A stretch of DNA of 64,000 bases from Ureibacillus manganicus DSM 26584 (GCF_000772945.1 NZ_JPVN01000003.1:62001-126000), one strand, 5' to 3'. Shown: positions 43,314-53,248, counted from the stretch's first letter. Program-made: numbers and translations. The notes: generated by a model from the letters alone, not told the origin.

Positions 43314-44855
43314 TTGAATTTAGTAGAACATGTACGAGAGATAGCAAAAAATTCACCAGAAAAAACGGCCTATCATTATTTAGGACAAGATACAAGCTAT
43401 GCTGAGTTTGATGAAAAGGTCGAGAAATTAGCCTTCTCACTAAAAGAAATAGGGATTGAAAAGGGAAATCATGTTGCGTTTTTATTAGGAAATTCACCGG
43501 AGTTTCTTATTTCCTTATATGCTTGTATGCGTTTAGGTGCAACTGCTGTTCCAGTGAACCCGATATTTCAATTAGACGAGATTTCTTATATTTTTGAGAA
43601 TGGTGATGTCGATGCAGTGATTGCAATTGATACTCTCTTACCGTTATTAGATCAAGGAAAGAACCGGTTTTCGAGGGTCGAAAAGTATATTATTTGTGAA
43701 ACGGCTAGTTGTAATGAAGAAATGTACACTTCAATATCGAATGAGCTGAAGAATAAAATTGTATATTTCTCTGAACTTTTGCAAACTGCTGACGGGCAAA
43801 TTGCGCCACGCACAATTAATGAGGAAGATACTGCAATTATTTTGTATACATCTGGGACAACAGGGCAGCCAAAAGGGGCGCAAATTTCTCATCGTAATCT
43901 TTATGCAAATGCGCGCGATGTGGCACATTTCATGGAATATACGTCTAGGGATCGAGTGATTGCAACATTACCACTATTCCATGTGTTTGCACTGACTGTA
44001 GTTGCGAATGCCCCTTTGTTTATAGGTGCAACAGTATTAATCGCACCACGCTTTAGCCCAGGAGAAATATTACAATTAGCTAAAACAGAAAAAGCGACCA
44101 TTTTTGCAGGTGTACCAACGATGTATAACTTTTTATATCAATATGAGTCAGGTAATGCTGAGGATTTTGCGACATTACGTTTAGCGATATCAGGTGGAGC
44201 GCCACTACCTGCCCAAGTGCTTCATAATTTTGAAGGGAAATTTAATGTGAAGATTTCGGAAGGCTACGGTTTATCAGAAGCTTCACCAGTTACTTGTTTT
44301 AATCCTCAGGATCGTGTGAGAAAAGTGGGTTCTATCGGAACTTCCATTACAAATGTTGATAATAAAATCGTCGATGAAGATGGTAACGAACTGTCACCAC
44401 ATGAAGTTGGTGAACTAATCGTTCGTGGGCCAAATGTGATGAAAGGCTATTATAAAAATCCTGAAGGAACTAGTGCTGCGATTCGCGATGGGTGGTTATA
44501 TACAGGGGATTTAGCGAAACGAGATGAAGAAAACTATTTCTATATCGTGGATCGTAAAAAGGATATGATCATTGTTGGTGGCTACAAAGTATATCCTCGT
44601 GAAGTAGAGGAAGTTTTGTATCAGCACCAATCAGTGAAAGAGGCAGTTGTGGTTGGAATACCCGATGAAAACTTCGGTGAAGCTGTTTGTGCGTTCGTTG
44701 TGTTAAACGATCAAAAAGCGAATGAAGAAGAACTTAAGGTTTATTGCGCACAGTATCTAGCAAAATATAAAGTACCAACTGAGATTAGAATAGTGGGTGA
44801 ACTACCAAAGAATTCGACGGGGAAAATATTACGCAGGAACTTGCGAATAAATTAA
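43314..44855 (+). CDS. yhfL: long-chain acyl-CoA synthetase YhfL
   Basis: The 513-residue AMP-forming ligase activates fatty acids with ATP and CoA. It has the P-loop-like AIILYTSGTTGQPKGAQISH, GYGLSEASPVTCFN, the YTGDLAKRDEENYFYIVDRKKDMII hinge region in pieces, and the C-terminal catalytic Lys in LPKNSTGKILRR. Length and context (near yhfH and hem genes) match YhfL. The TTG at 43314 has AAGGGGAG nine bases upstream. A terminator follows. Confidence 0.9.
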   Translation: MNLVEHVREIAKNSPEKTAYHYLGQDTSYAEFDEKVEKLAFSLKEIGIEKGNHVAFLLGNSPEFLISLYACMRLGATAVPVNPIFQLDEISYIFENGDVDAVIAIDTLLPLLDQGKNRFSRVEKYIICETASCNEEMYTSISNELKNKIVYFSELLQTADGQIAPRTINEEDTAIILYTSGTTGQPKGAQISHRNLYANARDVAHFMEYTSRDRVIATLPLFHVFALTVVANAPLFIGATVLIAPRFSPGEILQLAKTEKATIFAGVPTMYNFLYQYESGNAEDFATLRLAISGGAPLPAQVLHNFEGKFNVKISEGYGLSEASPVTCFNPQDRVRKVGSIGTSITNVDNKIVDEDGNELSPHEVGELIVRGPNVMKGYYKNPEGTSAAIRDGWLYTGDLAKRDEENYFYIVDRKKDMIIVGGYKVYPREVEEVLYQHQSVKEAVVVGIPDENFGEAVCAFVVLNDQKANEEELKVYCAQYLAKYKVPTEIRIVGELPKNSTGKILRRNLRIN

Positions 44856-44864
44856 TGGTGAGAA

Positions 44865-44898
44865 ATGGTTTTTGGTCTGCCCAAAAACCGTTTTTTTA
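44865..44898 (+). terminator. intrinsic terminator of yhfL
   Basis: ATGGTTTTTGG, TCTGC and CCAAAAACCGTTTTTTT form a stem with a T-run just after the yhfL stop. Confidence 0.88.
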
Positions 44899-44970
44899 TT
44901 TATATAAAGGGAGTTAGGTAGAAATATTGTGAGTTTAATCATTCAGATTAACTTAACGATTTATAAAAGA

Positions 44971-45187
44971 CATTTCGGGTAGATTTCGAGGATGGAATGT
45001 CAGTGAGCAGTCTTATGAATGACATTTCGATTGGATTATTAACTACAAATGTCGTTCATCCTCCCTATGAACGCCATTTCGATCTGAATACTAATTAGAA
45101 ATGTCGTTCATCCTCCCTATGAACGCCATTTCGATCTGAATACTAATTAGAAATGTTGTTCTTCTCTCTTATGAAAGAAATTTTGGG
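44971..45187 (-). repeat. 52-bp tandem hairpin array, family C (about 4 units)
   Basis: CATTTCG landmarks are at 44971, 45023, 45075 and 45127, with a decayed one at 45179; ATGT landmarks are at 44997, 45049, 45101 and 45153. All are 52 bases apart. The hairpin AAATGTCGTTCAT, CCTCCCT, ATGAACGCCATTT joins unit ends. Read on the minus strand its core TTCAT-AGGGAGG-ATGAA matches family A (TTCAT-AAGGGTG-ATGAA), so C looks like an inverted relative of A with different outer arms. The flanking 45190-45318 holds no gene that I can see. Confidence 0.85.
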
Positions 45188-45330
45188 CAAGTTTTGAGTT
45201 TCCTATGAATGAATAGAACCACCAATAGTTTATTCACCGGTTCTGTTTCTATTTTTTTCTAACTTTTAGTAAAAAACCTTTACATAGAATGGTAAAATAA
45301 TAGTATTAACTTTCAAAGGTGGTATGGTGG

Positions 45331-47313
45331 ATGAAAAGATTGTTAGGTGCAGAGGACTTATATAAAATCCAGTCAGTTTCAAACCCTCAAATCTCTCCAA
45401 ATGGGGATGAGGCAGTATTTATCAGAACAGAAATTGACGAAAAGGATAATAAATATTATGCTCAATTATTTCATGTTCAGCTAACAACTGGTGTCATCTC
45501 CCAATGGACATTCGGAAAAGAAAGAATTTCTTCTCCTAAATGGTCGCAAGATGGGCAACAAGTGGCCTTTCTTTCAAATCGTGATGAAAAAAATCAGTTG
45601 TATGTAATGAATAAAAATGGCGGGGAAGCCAAAAAGGTTACGACGTTGGATTCAGGGGTAAATTCATTTTTATGGGATCCATCCGGCCAAAAAGTTTGGA
45701 TTTCTAGTAAAATTAAAAGCGGTAAGACTATAACTGATAAAACTGAAAAAGAAGAAAACCCATTACCAAAACCATATGTAGTAGATGGAATGAAATATAA
45801 AATGGATGGATTAGATGGGGCTGGTTTAGTTCCACAAGACTCATATTCTCAAATCGCGGTACTGGATTTAAAGGATGAATCCATTGAACAATTTACAACA
45901 GGGGATTATCAGCATTCCTTGCAGGCAATTTCTCCGGATGGTAAAAAGTTAGTTATCGGGGTAAATCGTGCTGACAATTTAGATTTTGTCTTCAAATCAC
46001 CATTGCTTTTAATAGATATAGAAACAAAAGAAGAAATTACGATTGTCGATGAGAATGGATATTATGGTGGAGCAGCATTTTCTTATGATGGTAGATACAT
46101 AGCGTTTGCTGGAAGCGACCATGCTTATAAAAATGCGACTCATTCTACTATTTATATTTATGATGTTGAAGGAAAAACAACTCTTTCATTAACGGAAAAT
46201 ATTGATAGTCCTGTTGGTGATTATGCAGTTGCTGATATTCAACAGGGTGTTTCTGCTCCATCGGTTGTTTGGACAGAGGCAAATGAATTATACTTCCAAA
46301 TGTCAACAATGGGAGATGTTCGTCTATATTATGCAACATTAGATGGAGCAATTTATCCGGCTTCACCTGAAGGGGAACATATTTATGAATATGCCGTTAC
46401 TAAAGATGGGAAGTTTGCAATTATAGCGGTTTCTAATCCAACGTTCCCTGGAGAATTATACTATTATGAAATTGCTGCTGGTGAAAGAAAGCAACTTACT
46501 CATTTTAATGACCAATTTATCCAAGATGTAGAGCTTGTTCAACCTGAAGAAATATCTTATCATGTTTCAGATGGATCCACTGTTTATGGTTGGCTGATGA
46601 AACCAGCTGGATTTGAAGAAGGAAAAAAATATCCTTTAATCGTAGAAATCCATGGTGGTCCTCATACAATGTATGCGAATACGTTTTTCCATGAATTACA
46701 ATTACTTGCTGCAAAAGGGTACGGGGTGCTTTATGTGAATCCACGTGGTAGCCATGGCTATAGTCAAGCATTTGTAGATGCAGTGCGCGGAGATTATGGT
46801 GGCGGTGATTACACTGATATCATGTCTGGACTAGATTATGCGATTAGTCAAAATGATTGGATTGATACGGATAAGCTAGGTGTTACAGGTGGTAGTTACG
46901 GTGGATTTATGACGAACTGGATTGTTGGTCATACAAATCGTTTCAAAGCTGCTGTTACACAACGCAGCATCTCAAACTGGATTAGCTTCTTTGGCGTTTC
47001 TGATATTGGTTATTACTTTAGTGATTGGCAAATTGGTAGTGATATGCTAGATCCTGAAAAGCTTTGGGAACATTCACCATTAAAATATGCAAAGAATATC
47101 GAAACACCTTTATTGATTTTACACAGTGAAAAAGACTTCCGTTGTCCAATAGAACAAGCAGAACAGTTGTATATCACTTTAAAATCGATGAAAAAAGAAG
47201 TTGGATTTGTTCGTTTCCCTGATAATAACCATAATTTATCACGTACTGGTACACCAAATTTACGTATTGAACGTTTAAACCAAATCGTTCAATGGTTTGA
47301 AAAATATATTTAA
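45331..47313 (+). CDS. S9-family serine peptidase (acylaminoacyl-peptidase-like)
   Basis: The 660-residue cytoplasmic protein has an N-terminal beta-propeller (WD40-like PD40 blades such as SPKWSQDGQQVAFLSN and SPDGKKLVIGVNR, residues about 30-400) and a C-terminal prolyl-oligopeptidase domain. The catalytic triad is visible: Ser in GGSYGGFMTNW, Asp in LHSEKDFRCPIEQA and His in PDNNHNLSRTG. It resembles YuxL-like peptidases that cleave short or acylated peptides. ATG 45331 follows AAAGGTGGTATGGTGG. It is a single gene between arrays C and A2. Confidence 0.9.
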   Translation: MKRLLGAEDLYKIQSVSNPQISPNGDEAVFIRTEIDEKDNKYYAQLFHVQLTTGVISQWTFGKERISSPKWSQDGQQVAFLSNRDEKNQLYVMNKNGGEAKKVTTLDSGVNSFLWDPSGQKVWISSKIKSGKTITDKTEKEENPLPKPYVVDGMKYKMDGLDGAGLVPQDSYSQIAVLDLKDESIEQFTTGDYQHSLQAISPDGKKLVIGVNRADNLDFVFKSPLLLIDIETKEEITIVDENGYYGGAAFSYDGRYIAFAGSDHAYKNATHSTIYIYDVEGKTTLSLTENIDSPVGDYAVADIQQGVSAPSVVWTEANELYFQMSTMGDVRLYYATLDGAIYPASPEGEHIYEYAVTKDGKFAIIAVSNPTFPGELYYYEIAAGERKQLTHFNDQFIQDVELVQPEEISYHVSDGSTVYGWLMKPAGFEEGKKYPLIVEIHGGPHTMYANTFFHELQLLAAKGYGVLYVNPRGSHGYSQAFVDAVRGDYGGGDYTDIMSGLDYAISQNDWIDTDKLGVTGGSYGGFMTNWIVGHTNRFKAAVTQRSISNWISFFGVSDIGYYFSDWQIGSDMLDPEKLWEHSPLKYAKNIETPLLILHSEKDFRCPIEQAEQLYITLKSMKKEVGFVRFPDNNHNLSRTGTPNLRIERLNQIVQWFEKYI

Positions 47314-47369
47314 TGTTATTTTAATAGATTCTTTGTACATTAGAAATTATATCGAAAGAGAGCTTATTT

Positions 47370-48008
47370 ATGTCGTTTATTCAAGGATTGATAGACTTTA
47401 TTCTGCATATTGATGAACACCTTGTTGAGATTATTCAACAATTTGGCGGATGGGCTTATGGAATTATTTTTTCCATTGTCTTTGTAGAAACTGGAGTCGT
47501 CATCATGCCGTTTCTTCCTGGAGATTCGCTACTTTTTGCAAGTGGAGCACTTGCTGCATTAGGTGCCTTTAGTTTACCGGTTTTACTTGTAGGCTTTATC
47601 GTAGCAGCAATTCTCGGGGACACAGTTAATTACCATATTGGTAAAAAAGTAGGTACAGCAATAAAACCAAATACGTTGATTGGTCGTTTTATCAATGAAG
47701 AAAAAATGATGGCTGCCCAAAAGTTTTTCAATAAACATGGTGGTAAAACAATTGTTATTGCCAGGTTCATGCCATTTATAAGAACGTTTATACCTTTCGT
47801 TGCTGGTGCAAGTAGGATGAACTATAAATACTTTATTGTTTATAACGTTGTTGGTGGAGTATTATGGGTGTTGATTTGTACTTTAGCAGGGTACTTCTTT
47901 GGAAATATCCCAATTATTAAAGAGAATTTCTCAATAGTTGTTTTATTAATTATTTTCATTTCAGTTTTACCAGTCATTTTCAGTGCATTTCGCACTCGAA
48001 AAAAATAG
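47370..48008 (+). CDS. DedA-family membrane protein
   Basis: The 212-residue protein has about five membrane segments and DedA motifs: [60 protein letters not shown] and [10 protein letters not shown]. Some DedA proteins recycle undecaprenyl phosphate or flip phospholipids. AAAGAGAGCTTATTT precedes the ATG. The stop overlaps by one base a possible GTG of the next small frame. Confidence 0.9.
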   Translation: MSFIQGLIDFILHIDEHLVEIIQQFGGWAYGIIFSIVFVETGVVIMPFLPGDSLLFASGALAALGAFSLPVLLVGFIVAAILGDTVNYHIGKKVGTAIKPNTLIGRFINEEKMMAAQKFFNKHGGKTIVIARFMPFIRTFIPFVAGASRMNYKYFIVYNVVGGVLWVLICTLAGYFFGNIPIIKENFSIVVLLIIFISVLPVIFSAFRTRKK

Positions 48009-48019
48009 TGAATTTAAAA

Positions 48020-48172
48020 ATGAACACAAGATGTTTGAATGCAACAGAAGTTCCTGCATGCAATGAAGTGCAATGTGGATGGGCTGCAAACCAAAGCTTA
48101 GAAGGTGCACAAGAGTTAGCAAAAGAATTGCTAGCAAAGTGCGATGAATGGTCGATTGTATTTCAAGATTAA
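48020..48172 (+). CDS. possible small Cys-containing protein (50 residues)
   Basis: This short frame encodes [20 protein letters not shown] and continues [20 protein letters not shown] to [10 protein letters not shown]. It has four Cys (5, 14, 19, 41) and a balanced composition that looks protein-like. It is directly downstream of dedA (in-frame GTG at 48008 overlaps the dedA stop) and directly upstream of a strong terminator. There is no clear ribosome binding site at the ATG, so translation may be coupled to dedA. I do not recognise it. Confidence 0.5.
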   Translation: MNTRCLNATEVPACNEVQCGWAANQSLEGAQELAKELLAKCDEWSIVFQD

Positions 48173-48185
48173 AATGAAGGAACTG

Positions 48186-48217
48186 GCACTTCGCTACTTT
48201 GCGAAGTGCTTTTTTTT
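48186..48217 (+). terminator. intrinsic terminator after dedA and the small frame
   Basis: GCACTTCGC, TACTTT and GCGAAGTGC followed by eight T residues form a strong terminator. Confidence 0.92.
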
Positions 48218-48270
48218 ATGGCCATTGGCAAACTATATTTGAGGTAATTTTTCATTAAACTGCGCGATAA

Positions 48271-49180
48271 GGTTTTCATAAGTGCGATCAAGACAATTTG
48301 CTCCAGGAAATCTGCTCGAAAAGGTCTTGATAAGGGTGATGAAGACCTTTTGTGCTAGGAAGTTCATTCAAAAAGGTCCTCATAAGTGCGATGAAGACCT
48401 TTTGTGCCAAGAAATCGGCACGAAAAGGTCATCATAAAGATGATGAAGACCTTTTGTGTTAGGAAATCTGCTCGAAATGGTCATCATGAGGGTGATGAAG
48501 ACCTTTTGTGTTAGGAAATTTGCTCGAAAAGGTCTTGAAAAGGGTGATGAAGACCGTTTGCGCTAGGAAATCTGCTCGAAAAGGTCTTCATATGAGTGAT
48601 GAAGACCTTTTGCGCTAGAAATTCCATTCGAAAAGGTCTTGATAAGAGTGATGAAGACCGTTTGCTCCAAGAAATCGATTCAAAAAGGTCATCATAAGAG
48701 CAATGTGACCTTTTGCTCCAAGAAATCGATTCAAAAAGGTCATCATAAGTGCGATGAAGACCTTTTGCGCTAAGAAATTCCATTCGAAAAGGTCTTGATA
48801 AGAGTGATGAAGACCGTTTGCTCCAAGAAATCGATTCAAAAAGGTCATCATAAGGGTGATGAAGACCTTTTTCGCTAGGAAATCCATTCGAAAAGGTCTT
48901 CATAAGGGTAATGAAGACCTTTTGCGCCAAGAAATCGATTCGAAAAGGTCATCATAAGGGTGATGAAGACCTTTTGCGCCAAGAAATCGATTCAAAAAGG
49001 TCATCATAAGGGTGATGAAGACCTTTTGCACCAGGAAATCGATTCAAAAAGGTCATCATAAGAGCAATGAGACCTTTTGCGCCAAGAAATCGATTCAAAA
49101 AGGTCATCATAAGTGCGATGAAGACCTTTTGCGCCAAGAAATCCATTCGAAAAGGTTTTCATAAGCGCAATGTAATTTCA
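48271..49180 (+). repeat. 52-bp tandem hairpin array, family A (copy 2, 18 units)
   Basis: GGT landmarks are at 48271, 48323, 48375, 48427, 48479, 48531, 48583, 48635, 48687, 48738, 48791, 48843, 48895, 48947, 48999, 49051, 49102 and 49154: 52 bases apart except for single-base shifts. The hairpin arms (AAAGGTCwTCAT and ATGAAGACCTTTT) equal those of the array at 5.1-5.8 kb, but the spacer differs (GCGCCAAGAAATCGATTCA type). The orientation is the same. Minus-strand reading frames through it exist only because of the repeat. The following 49180-49500 holds nothing that I recognise. Confidence 0.95.
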
Positions 49181-49512
49181 AGGTCAACAACAAGTACATA
49201 ATTCAACGCATTTAAAACATGAGCACAATGTATACGATGTTATCCTTCAGTTCAAAAATAATAGTAGTACTCAATAATTACACACCCTTTTTCCCAAAAT
49301 ATGTTTCGATGTGTAGTGAATTGAATCTGCATAAAAATATTATTTCCACAAAAACATCTTCTCATGAATAAATTCAGTGTAAATAGAAAAAATAAGTTAA
49401 CAGAACACCCTACTATGCCACTGTTAAGAAAAGATTGCTCCTTTAGATTAAAGTGATTGTTAAAAGTTTTTGACTACTTTTTGACAGAATCTTTAAAGAT
49501 ATGTGAACTGAG

Positions 49513-49556
49513 GGAAAACGTTTACAAAAAGGATCTTAATTCTCTTATAATGGTTT
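49513..49556 (+). promoter_or_regulatory. promoter of the cytochrome c551 gene with a cre-like site
   Basis: GGAAAACGTTTACA (49513-49526) matches 13 of 14 positions of the cre consensus TGWAANCGNTNWCA. It overlaps a TTTACA/TTACAA -35 box; TATAAT follows at about 49546. CcpA binding here would repress the gene in rich carbon supply. Confidence 0.6.
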
Positions 49557-49589
49557 AGTAGTAAAATTATTCTATCGGAGGGAAAATGT

Positions 49590-50033
49590 ATGAAAAAGGC
49601 ATTACTTGCTTTAATTTTTGGTTCAGTTCTAGTCTTAGCTGCATGTGGTAGTGGCGGAGAAAAAACAACTGATGAAACAACAGATGACAATGTTGCTAAT
49701 AACCAAGGTGCAACAGATAATACTGGTAACAATAACGGTGGTACAGCTGGTGACACAACAAACAATAACAATGACACAACAACAGATACTGAAACTGCAG
49801 ATGAAGGTGCAGTAGCTCATGGTGAACAAGTTGTTCAAAAAGCTTGTATTTCATGTCACGGTGCTAATTTAGAGGGAATGGGTAACTTCCCTGCATTAAA
49901 TAATGTTGGCTCAAGACTTTCTCAAGAAGAAATTCTAAATGTTATAAATAACGGTAAGGGCGGAATGCCTGGAGGAATTGTTAAAGGTGAAGATGCAGAC
50001 GCTGCTGCTGCATATTTAGCAACACTTAAATAA
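49590..50033 (+). CDS. cccB: membrane-anchored cytochrome c551 (lipoprotein)
   Basis: The 147-residue protein has a lipoprotein signal MKKALLALIFGSVLVLAAC (Cys19), a long low-complexity Asn/Thr/Asp/Gly linker (residues about 25-72) and a small class I cytochrome c domain with heme site CISCH (Cys86, Cys89, His90) and likely axial Met126 in GGMPGG. It carries electrons outside the membrane to a terminal oxidase. It resembles B. subtilis CccB. GGAGGGAAAATGT precedes the ATG. Confidence 0.92.
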   Translation: MKKALLALIFGSVLVLAACGSGGEKTTDETTDDNVANNQGATDNTGNNNGGTAGDTTNNNNDTTTDTETADEGAVAHGEQVVQKACISCHGANLEGMGNFPALNNVGSRLSQEEILNVINNGKGGMPGGIVKGEDADAAAAYLATLK

Positions 50034-50044
50034 TTCATAGCTGT

Positions 50045-50086
50045 GGACTAATTAGAGAGGTAACTTTCTAATTAGTCCCTTTTTAA
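50045..50086 (+). terminator. intrinsic terminator of the cytochrome gene
   Basis: GGACTAATTAGA and TCTAATTAGTCC form a 12-bp stem with a ten-base loop, followed by CTTTTTAATTTTT. Confidence 0.88.
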
Positions 50087-50188
50087 TTTTTGAGAAGTTT
50101 GAAAATGTCAAAACACAATTGATTTCATTTCTCTCATAACATGCTAAAATAAGTACAGTATTCTAAATAATGTAGAGGGTGTTAAAAA

Positions 50189-51127
50189 ATGATATCAGTT
50201 ACAACTAGAGATGTTATAGAAAAATTTAACTTAACATTAGTAAGTGGTAATGAAGGAATAGGTCGTTATATTACAACAAGTGATCTTTCACGCCCTGGAT
50301 TAGAAATGGCTGGTTATTTTACCCATTATCCAGCAAATCGTGTGCAACTAATCGGGAAAACGGAACTTTCTTTTTTTGATATGCTCCCTACAAATTTGAA
50401 AAAAGAACGTATGCTACGACTGTGCTCAACTGAAACACCTGCGATTATTATTTCTCGTGGTTTAGAAGTACCTGAAGAACTCATTCAAGCTTCTAATGAA
50501 AATAACGTTCCTGTTCTTTTAACGACAATGAAAACAACGAGATTCTCTAGTAGATTAACTAACTTCTTAGAAAGTAGGCTTGCTCCTTACGTTGCTATGC
50601 ATGGAGTACTTGTGGATGTCTACGGAATTGGTGTGCTAATAATCGGAAAAAGTGGTGTCGGAAAAAGTGAAACTGCTCTTGAACTTATTAAAAAAGGTCA
50701 TCGTTTAGTTGCAGATGATTGTGTTGAAATACGTCAAGAAGCTGAGGATTTACTCATTGGTAGTCCACCACCATTATTAGAACATCTGTTAGAAATTCGT
50801 GGAATTGGCATTATCGATATTATGACATTATTTGGTGCAAGTGCAGTTAGACCGCAAAAACGTATTACACTCATCGTAGAGCTTGAAAACTGGGATGGAG
50901 AAAAAGTTTACGATCGCCTTGGATTAGATGAAGAAAAAATGAAAATTATCGATACAGAAATTACAAAATTAACGATTCCTGTTCAACCTGGTCGAAACGT
51001 TTCAGTAATCATTGAAGTTGCTGCGATGAATTATCGTTTGAAAAAACTAGGTGTAAATGCAGCACAAGAATTTTCACGTCGATTAGAAGAAGTGATTTCA
51101 GTTCAAGACGAGTTAGAAGATTATTAA
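50189..51127 (+). CDS. hprK: HPr kinase/phosphorylase HprK
   Basis: The 312-residue enzyme phosphorylates and dephosphorylates HPr on Ser46 and so controls carbon catabolite repression through CcpA. The C-terminal half has the Walker [10 protein letters not shown] (about 153-161), DDCVEIR and the signature [28 protein letters not shown] precedes the ATG. It starts the hprK-lgt-ppaX-yvoF group known from Bacillus. The cre-like sites in this window fit the presence of this regulator. Confidence 0.96.
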   Translation: MISVTTRDVIEKFNLTLVSGNEGIGRYITTSDLSRPGLEMAGYFTHYPANRVQLIGKTELSFFDMLPTNLKKERMLRLCSTETPAIIISRGLEVPEELIQASNENNVPVLLTTMKTTRFSSRLTNFLESRLAPYVAMHGVLVDVYGIGVLIIGKSGVGKSETALELIKKGHRLVADDCVEIRQEAEDLLIGSPPPLLEHLLEIRGIGIIDIMTLFGASAVRPQKRITLIVELENWDGEKVYDRLGLDEEKMKIIDTEITKLTIPVQPGRNVSVIIEVAAMNYRLKKLGVNAAQEFSRRLEEVISVQDELEDY

Positions 51128-51167
51128 CTGTTTGAGAAACTTGCTCTTTACAGAGAGGAGATAGAGG

Positions 51168-51995
51168 ATGGATTTTTTATTATTAGACATTAATCCGATT
51201 GCGTTCCATATTGGATCTATACCTGTACGGTGGTATGGGATTTTAATAGCACTAGGTATTGTCTTAGCTTACATAGTTGGTCAACATGAAGGGACAAAAC
51301 GAGGATTACCAAAGGATTTCTTTGCTGATTTACTGATTTGGGCAATTCCTATTTCAATTGCCTCAGCACGAATTTACTATGTAGCAATGGAATGGGAATA
51401 TTATGGTGCAAATCCCGGCAAGATTATTCAAATTTGGAATGGTGGAATTGCAATCCATGGGGCACTAATAGGTGCAATTATTACCGCCTATGTATTTTGC
51501 CGATATAAAGGCATTAGCTTCCTAAAAGTAGCAGATATTGCAATCCCAAGTGTATTAATTGGTCAAATCATCGGCCGCTGGGGTAACTTTATGAACCAGG
51601 AAGCTTATGGTGGACCAGTATCAGAAGAATTTTTACGCAGTTTAATGATTCCTGATTTTATTATTAATCAAATGTATATCAATGACCCAGTATATGGGTT
51701 AGCATACTTCCACCCAACGTTCTTATATGAATCAATGTGGAATGTGGTAGGACTTATTCTTTTATTAGTCCTTAGAAAAGTAAATCTTCATCGTGGTGAA
51801 ATATTCTTTACTTATTTAATTTGGTACGGAATTGGCCGATTCTTTATTGAAGGAATGAGAACAGATAGTTTGTATCTAGTAGGTGAACTGCGATCTGCTC
51901 AAGTTGTTTCTATTTTAGGAATCATTATCGGAGTTGTTTTCATTATCTATCGACGAGTAAAAGTACGACCTATAGTACGATATAAAGATAAATAG
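51168..51995 (+). CDS. lgt: prolipoprotein diacylglyceryl transferase Lgt
   Basis: The 275-residue membrane enzyme transfers diacylglycerol to the lipobox Cys of preprolipoproteins, so it should modify PrsA, the binding protein, the two lipoproteins and the cytochrome of this window. It has seven membrane segments, [27 protein letters not shown] and the signature [29 protein letters not shown] precedes the ATG. Confidence 0.96.
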   Translation: MDFLLLDINPIAFHIGSIPVRWYGILIALGIVLAYIVGQHEGTKRGLPKDFFADLLIWAIPISIASARIYYVAMEWEYYGANPGKIIQIWNGGIAIHGALIGAIITAYVFCRYKGISFLKVADIAIPSVLIGQIIGRWGNFMNQEAYGGPVSEEFLRSLMIPDFIINQMYINDPVYGLAYFHPTFLYESMWNVVGLILLLVLRKVNLHRGEIFFTYLIWYGIGRFFIEGMRTDSLYLVGELRSAQVVSILGIIIGVVFIIYRRVKVRPIVRYKDK

Positions 51996-52052
51996 TAGAC
52001 TAATTTCTTAGAATTGCTTCAATAGTGTTCGAGAAATGAAGGAGTAATAACT

Positions 52053-52691
52053 ATGGTAAAAGCATTATTATTCGATTTTGATGGGACTTTATTAAATACG
52101 AATGACTTGATCATTCAAACTTTTATGCATGTGTTGGAAGAAAGGTTTCCCGGGCAATATAAACCTGAAGATTGTTTGCGCTTTATGGGTCCGTCGTTAG
52201 TTGAAACCTTTAAAGAACTAACACCGGATGAAGTAGATGAAATGGTAGGTAAGTATCGAAAGTGGAATCTTGAACACCATGATGAACTTGTAACAGAGTT
52301 TGATGGAGTAATTGAAACCTTAGAAGAACTCCAGGCTTTAGGAATTCGTTTAGCGATTGTTTCGACGAAAAGACGTGACACGATAAAACGTGGATTAGAT
52401 TTAATGGGTGCAAGCCACTTTTTTGAGTTTTTAGTTGGAATCGAAGATGTGAAAAATGTGAAACCAGATCCAGAGCCTGTTTTACTTGCTATTGAAAAAC
52501 TTGGTGTGGAAAAAGAAGATGTAATAATGATTGGCGATAATCATCATGATATTTTAGCAGGTAAAAATGCAGATGTAAAAACAGCGGGAGTCGCTTGGTC
52601 GATAAAGGGTGAAGATTATTTAAAACAATTTCATCCAGATTACATTCTTCAGCACATGTCAGATTTACTACCAATCGTTAAGGAGTCCTAG
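52053..52691 (+). CDS. ppaX: pyrophosphatase PpaX
   Basis: The 212-residue HAD-family enzyme hydrolyses the pyrophosphate released when HprK dephosphorylates seryl-phosphorylated HPr. The HAD motifs are FDFDGTLLNTND (nucleophile Asp8 or nearby), VSTKRRDTIKRG, and KPDPEPVLLAIEKLG with MIGDNHHDILAGKNA. AATGAAGGAGTAATAACT precedes the ATG. Its place downstream of hprK and lgt supports this specific name. Confidence 0.93.
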   Translation: MVKALLFDFDGTLLNTNDLIIQTFMHVLEERFPGQYKPEDCLRFMGPSLVETFKELTPDEVDEMVGKYRKWNLEHHDELVTEFDGVIETLEELQALGIRLAIVSTKRRDTIKRGLDLMGASHFFEFLVGIEDVKNVKPDPEPVLLAIEKLGVEKEDVIMIGDNHHDILAGKNADVKTAGVAWSIKGEDYLKQFHPDYILQHMSDLLPIVKES

Positions 52692-52694
52692 GCT

Positions 52695-53228
52695 ATGAGA
52701 AGGACAGAGCGATATAAGGTGGAAGGATCAAACTCATTATGGCAGATATATAAAACCGTGTCCTTTTGGAAAGTTGTAAGATGCTTTGCGTTTGGTCAAA
52801 TTGGTCGTGTCACTCCTTTTATGAGCTGGAAAAACTGGATTTATCGTACGTTTTTAAGAATGAAAATCGGTCGACAAACTTCATTGGCATTAATGGTCAT
52901 GCCCGACACAATGTTCCCTGAGCGTATATCAGTCGGTGATAACACGATCATTGGGTTTAATACAACGATTTTAGCCCATGAATATTTAATTGATGAATAT
53001 CGTTTAGGAGATGTGAAGATAGGAAGTAACGTCATGATTGGAGCGAATTCTACAATCTTACCAGGCGTTGAAATTGGTGACGGTGCAATAGTTTCTGCAG
53101 CTACACTAGTACATAAAGATGTACCTGCTGGATCGATGTGCGGAGGAAATCCAATGCGTATTATTTACACGGCTGAAGAAATGGCCGAACGAAAAAAGAA
53201 TGATGTGCCTAAGTGGCATAATGCTTAA
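52695..53228 (+). CDS. yvoF: hexapeptide-repeat acyltransferase YvoF
   Basis: The 177-residue protein has left-handed beta-helix repeats, for example ISVGDNTIIGFNTTI, VKIGSNVMIGANSTI and VEIGDGAIVSAATLV, and ends with GGNPMRIIYTAEEM, as in maltose/galactoside-type acetyltransferases. The acceptor is unknown. It starts three bases after ppaX. A terminator follows, then a large repeat region before hisZ. Confidence 0.9.
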   Translation: MRRTERYKVEGSNSLWQIYKTVSFWKVVRCFAFGQIGRVTPFMSWKNWIYRTFLRMKIGRQTSLALMVMPDTMFPERISVGDNTIIGFNTTILAHEYLIDEYRLGDVKIGSNVMIGANSTILPGVEIGDGAIVSAATLVHKDVPAGSMCGGNPMRIIYTAEEMAERKKNDVPKWHNA

Positions 53229-53248
53229 TGCATTTCGCAAACTTGATG

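Noticed and set aside
48511-49146. Minus-strand reading frames of 64 to 139 codons through array A2, with repeated LxALMMTFLNRFLGAK-type peptides.
   Set aside because: They exist because stop codons are absent from the repeated unit; no ribosome binding site, and the peptide is only the repeat translated. The frame shifts with each one-base change of unit length.
49493-49838. Minus-strand frames opposite the cytochrome c551 gene.
   Set aside because: They are shadows of the Asn/Thr-rich linker and the signal peptide; the plus strand has the ribosome binding site, lipobox and heme motif.
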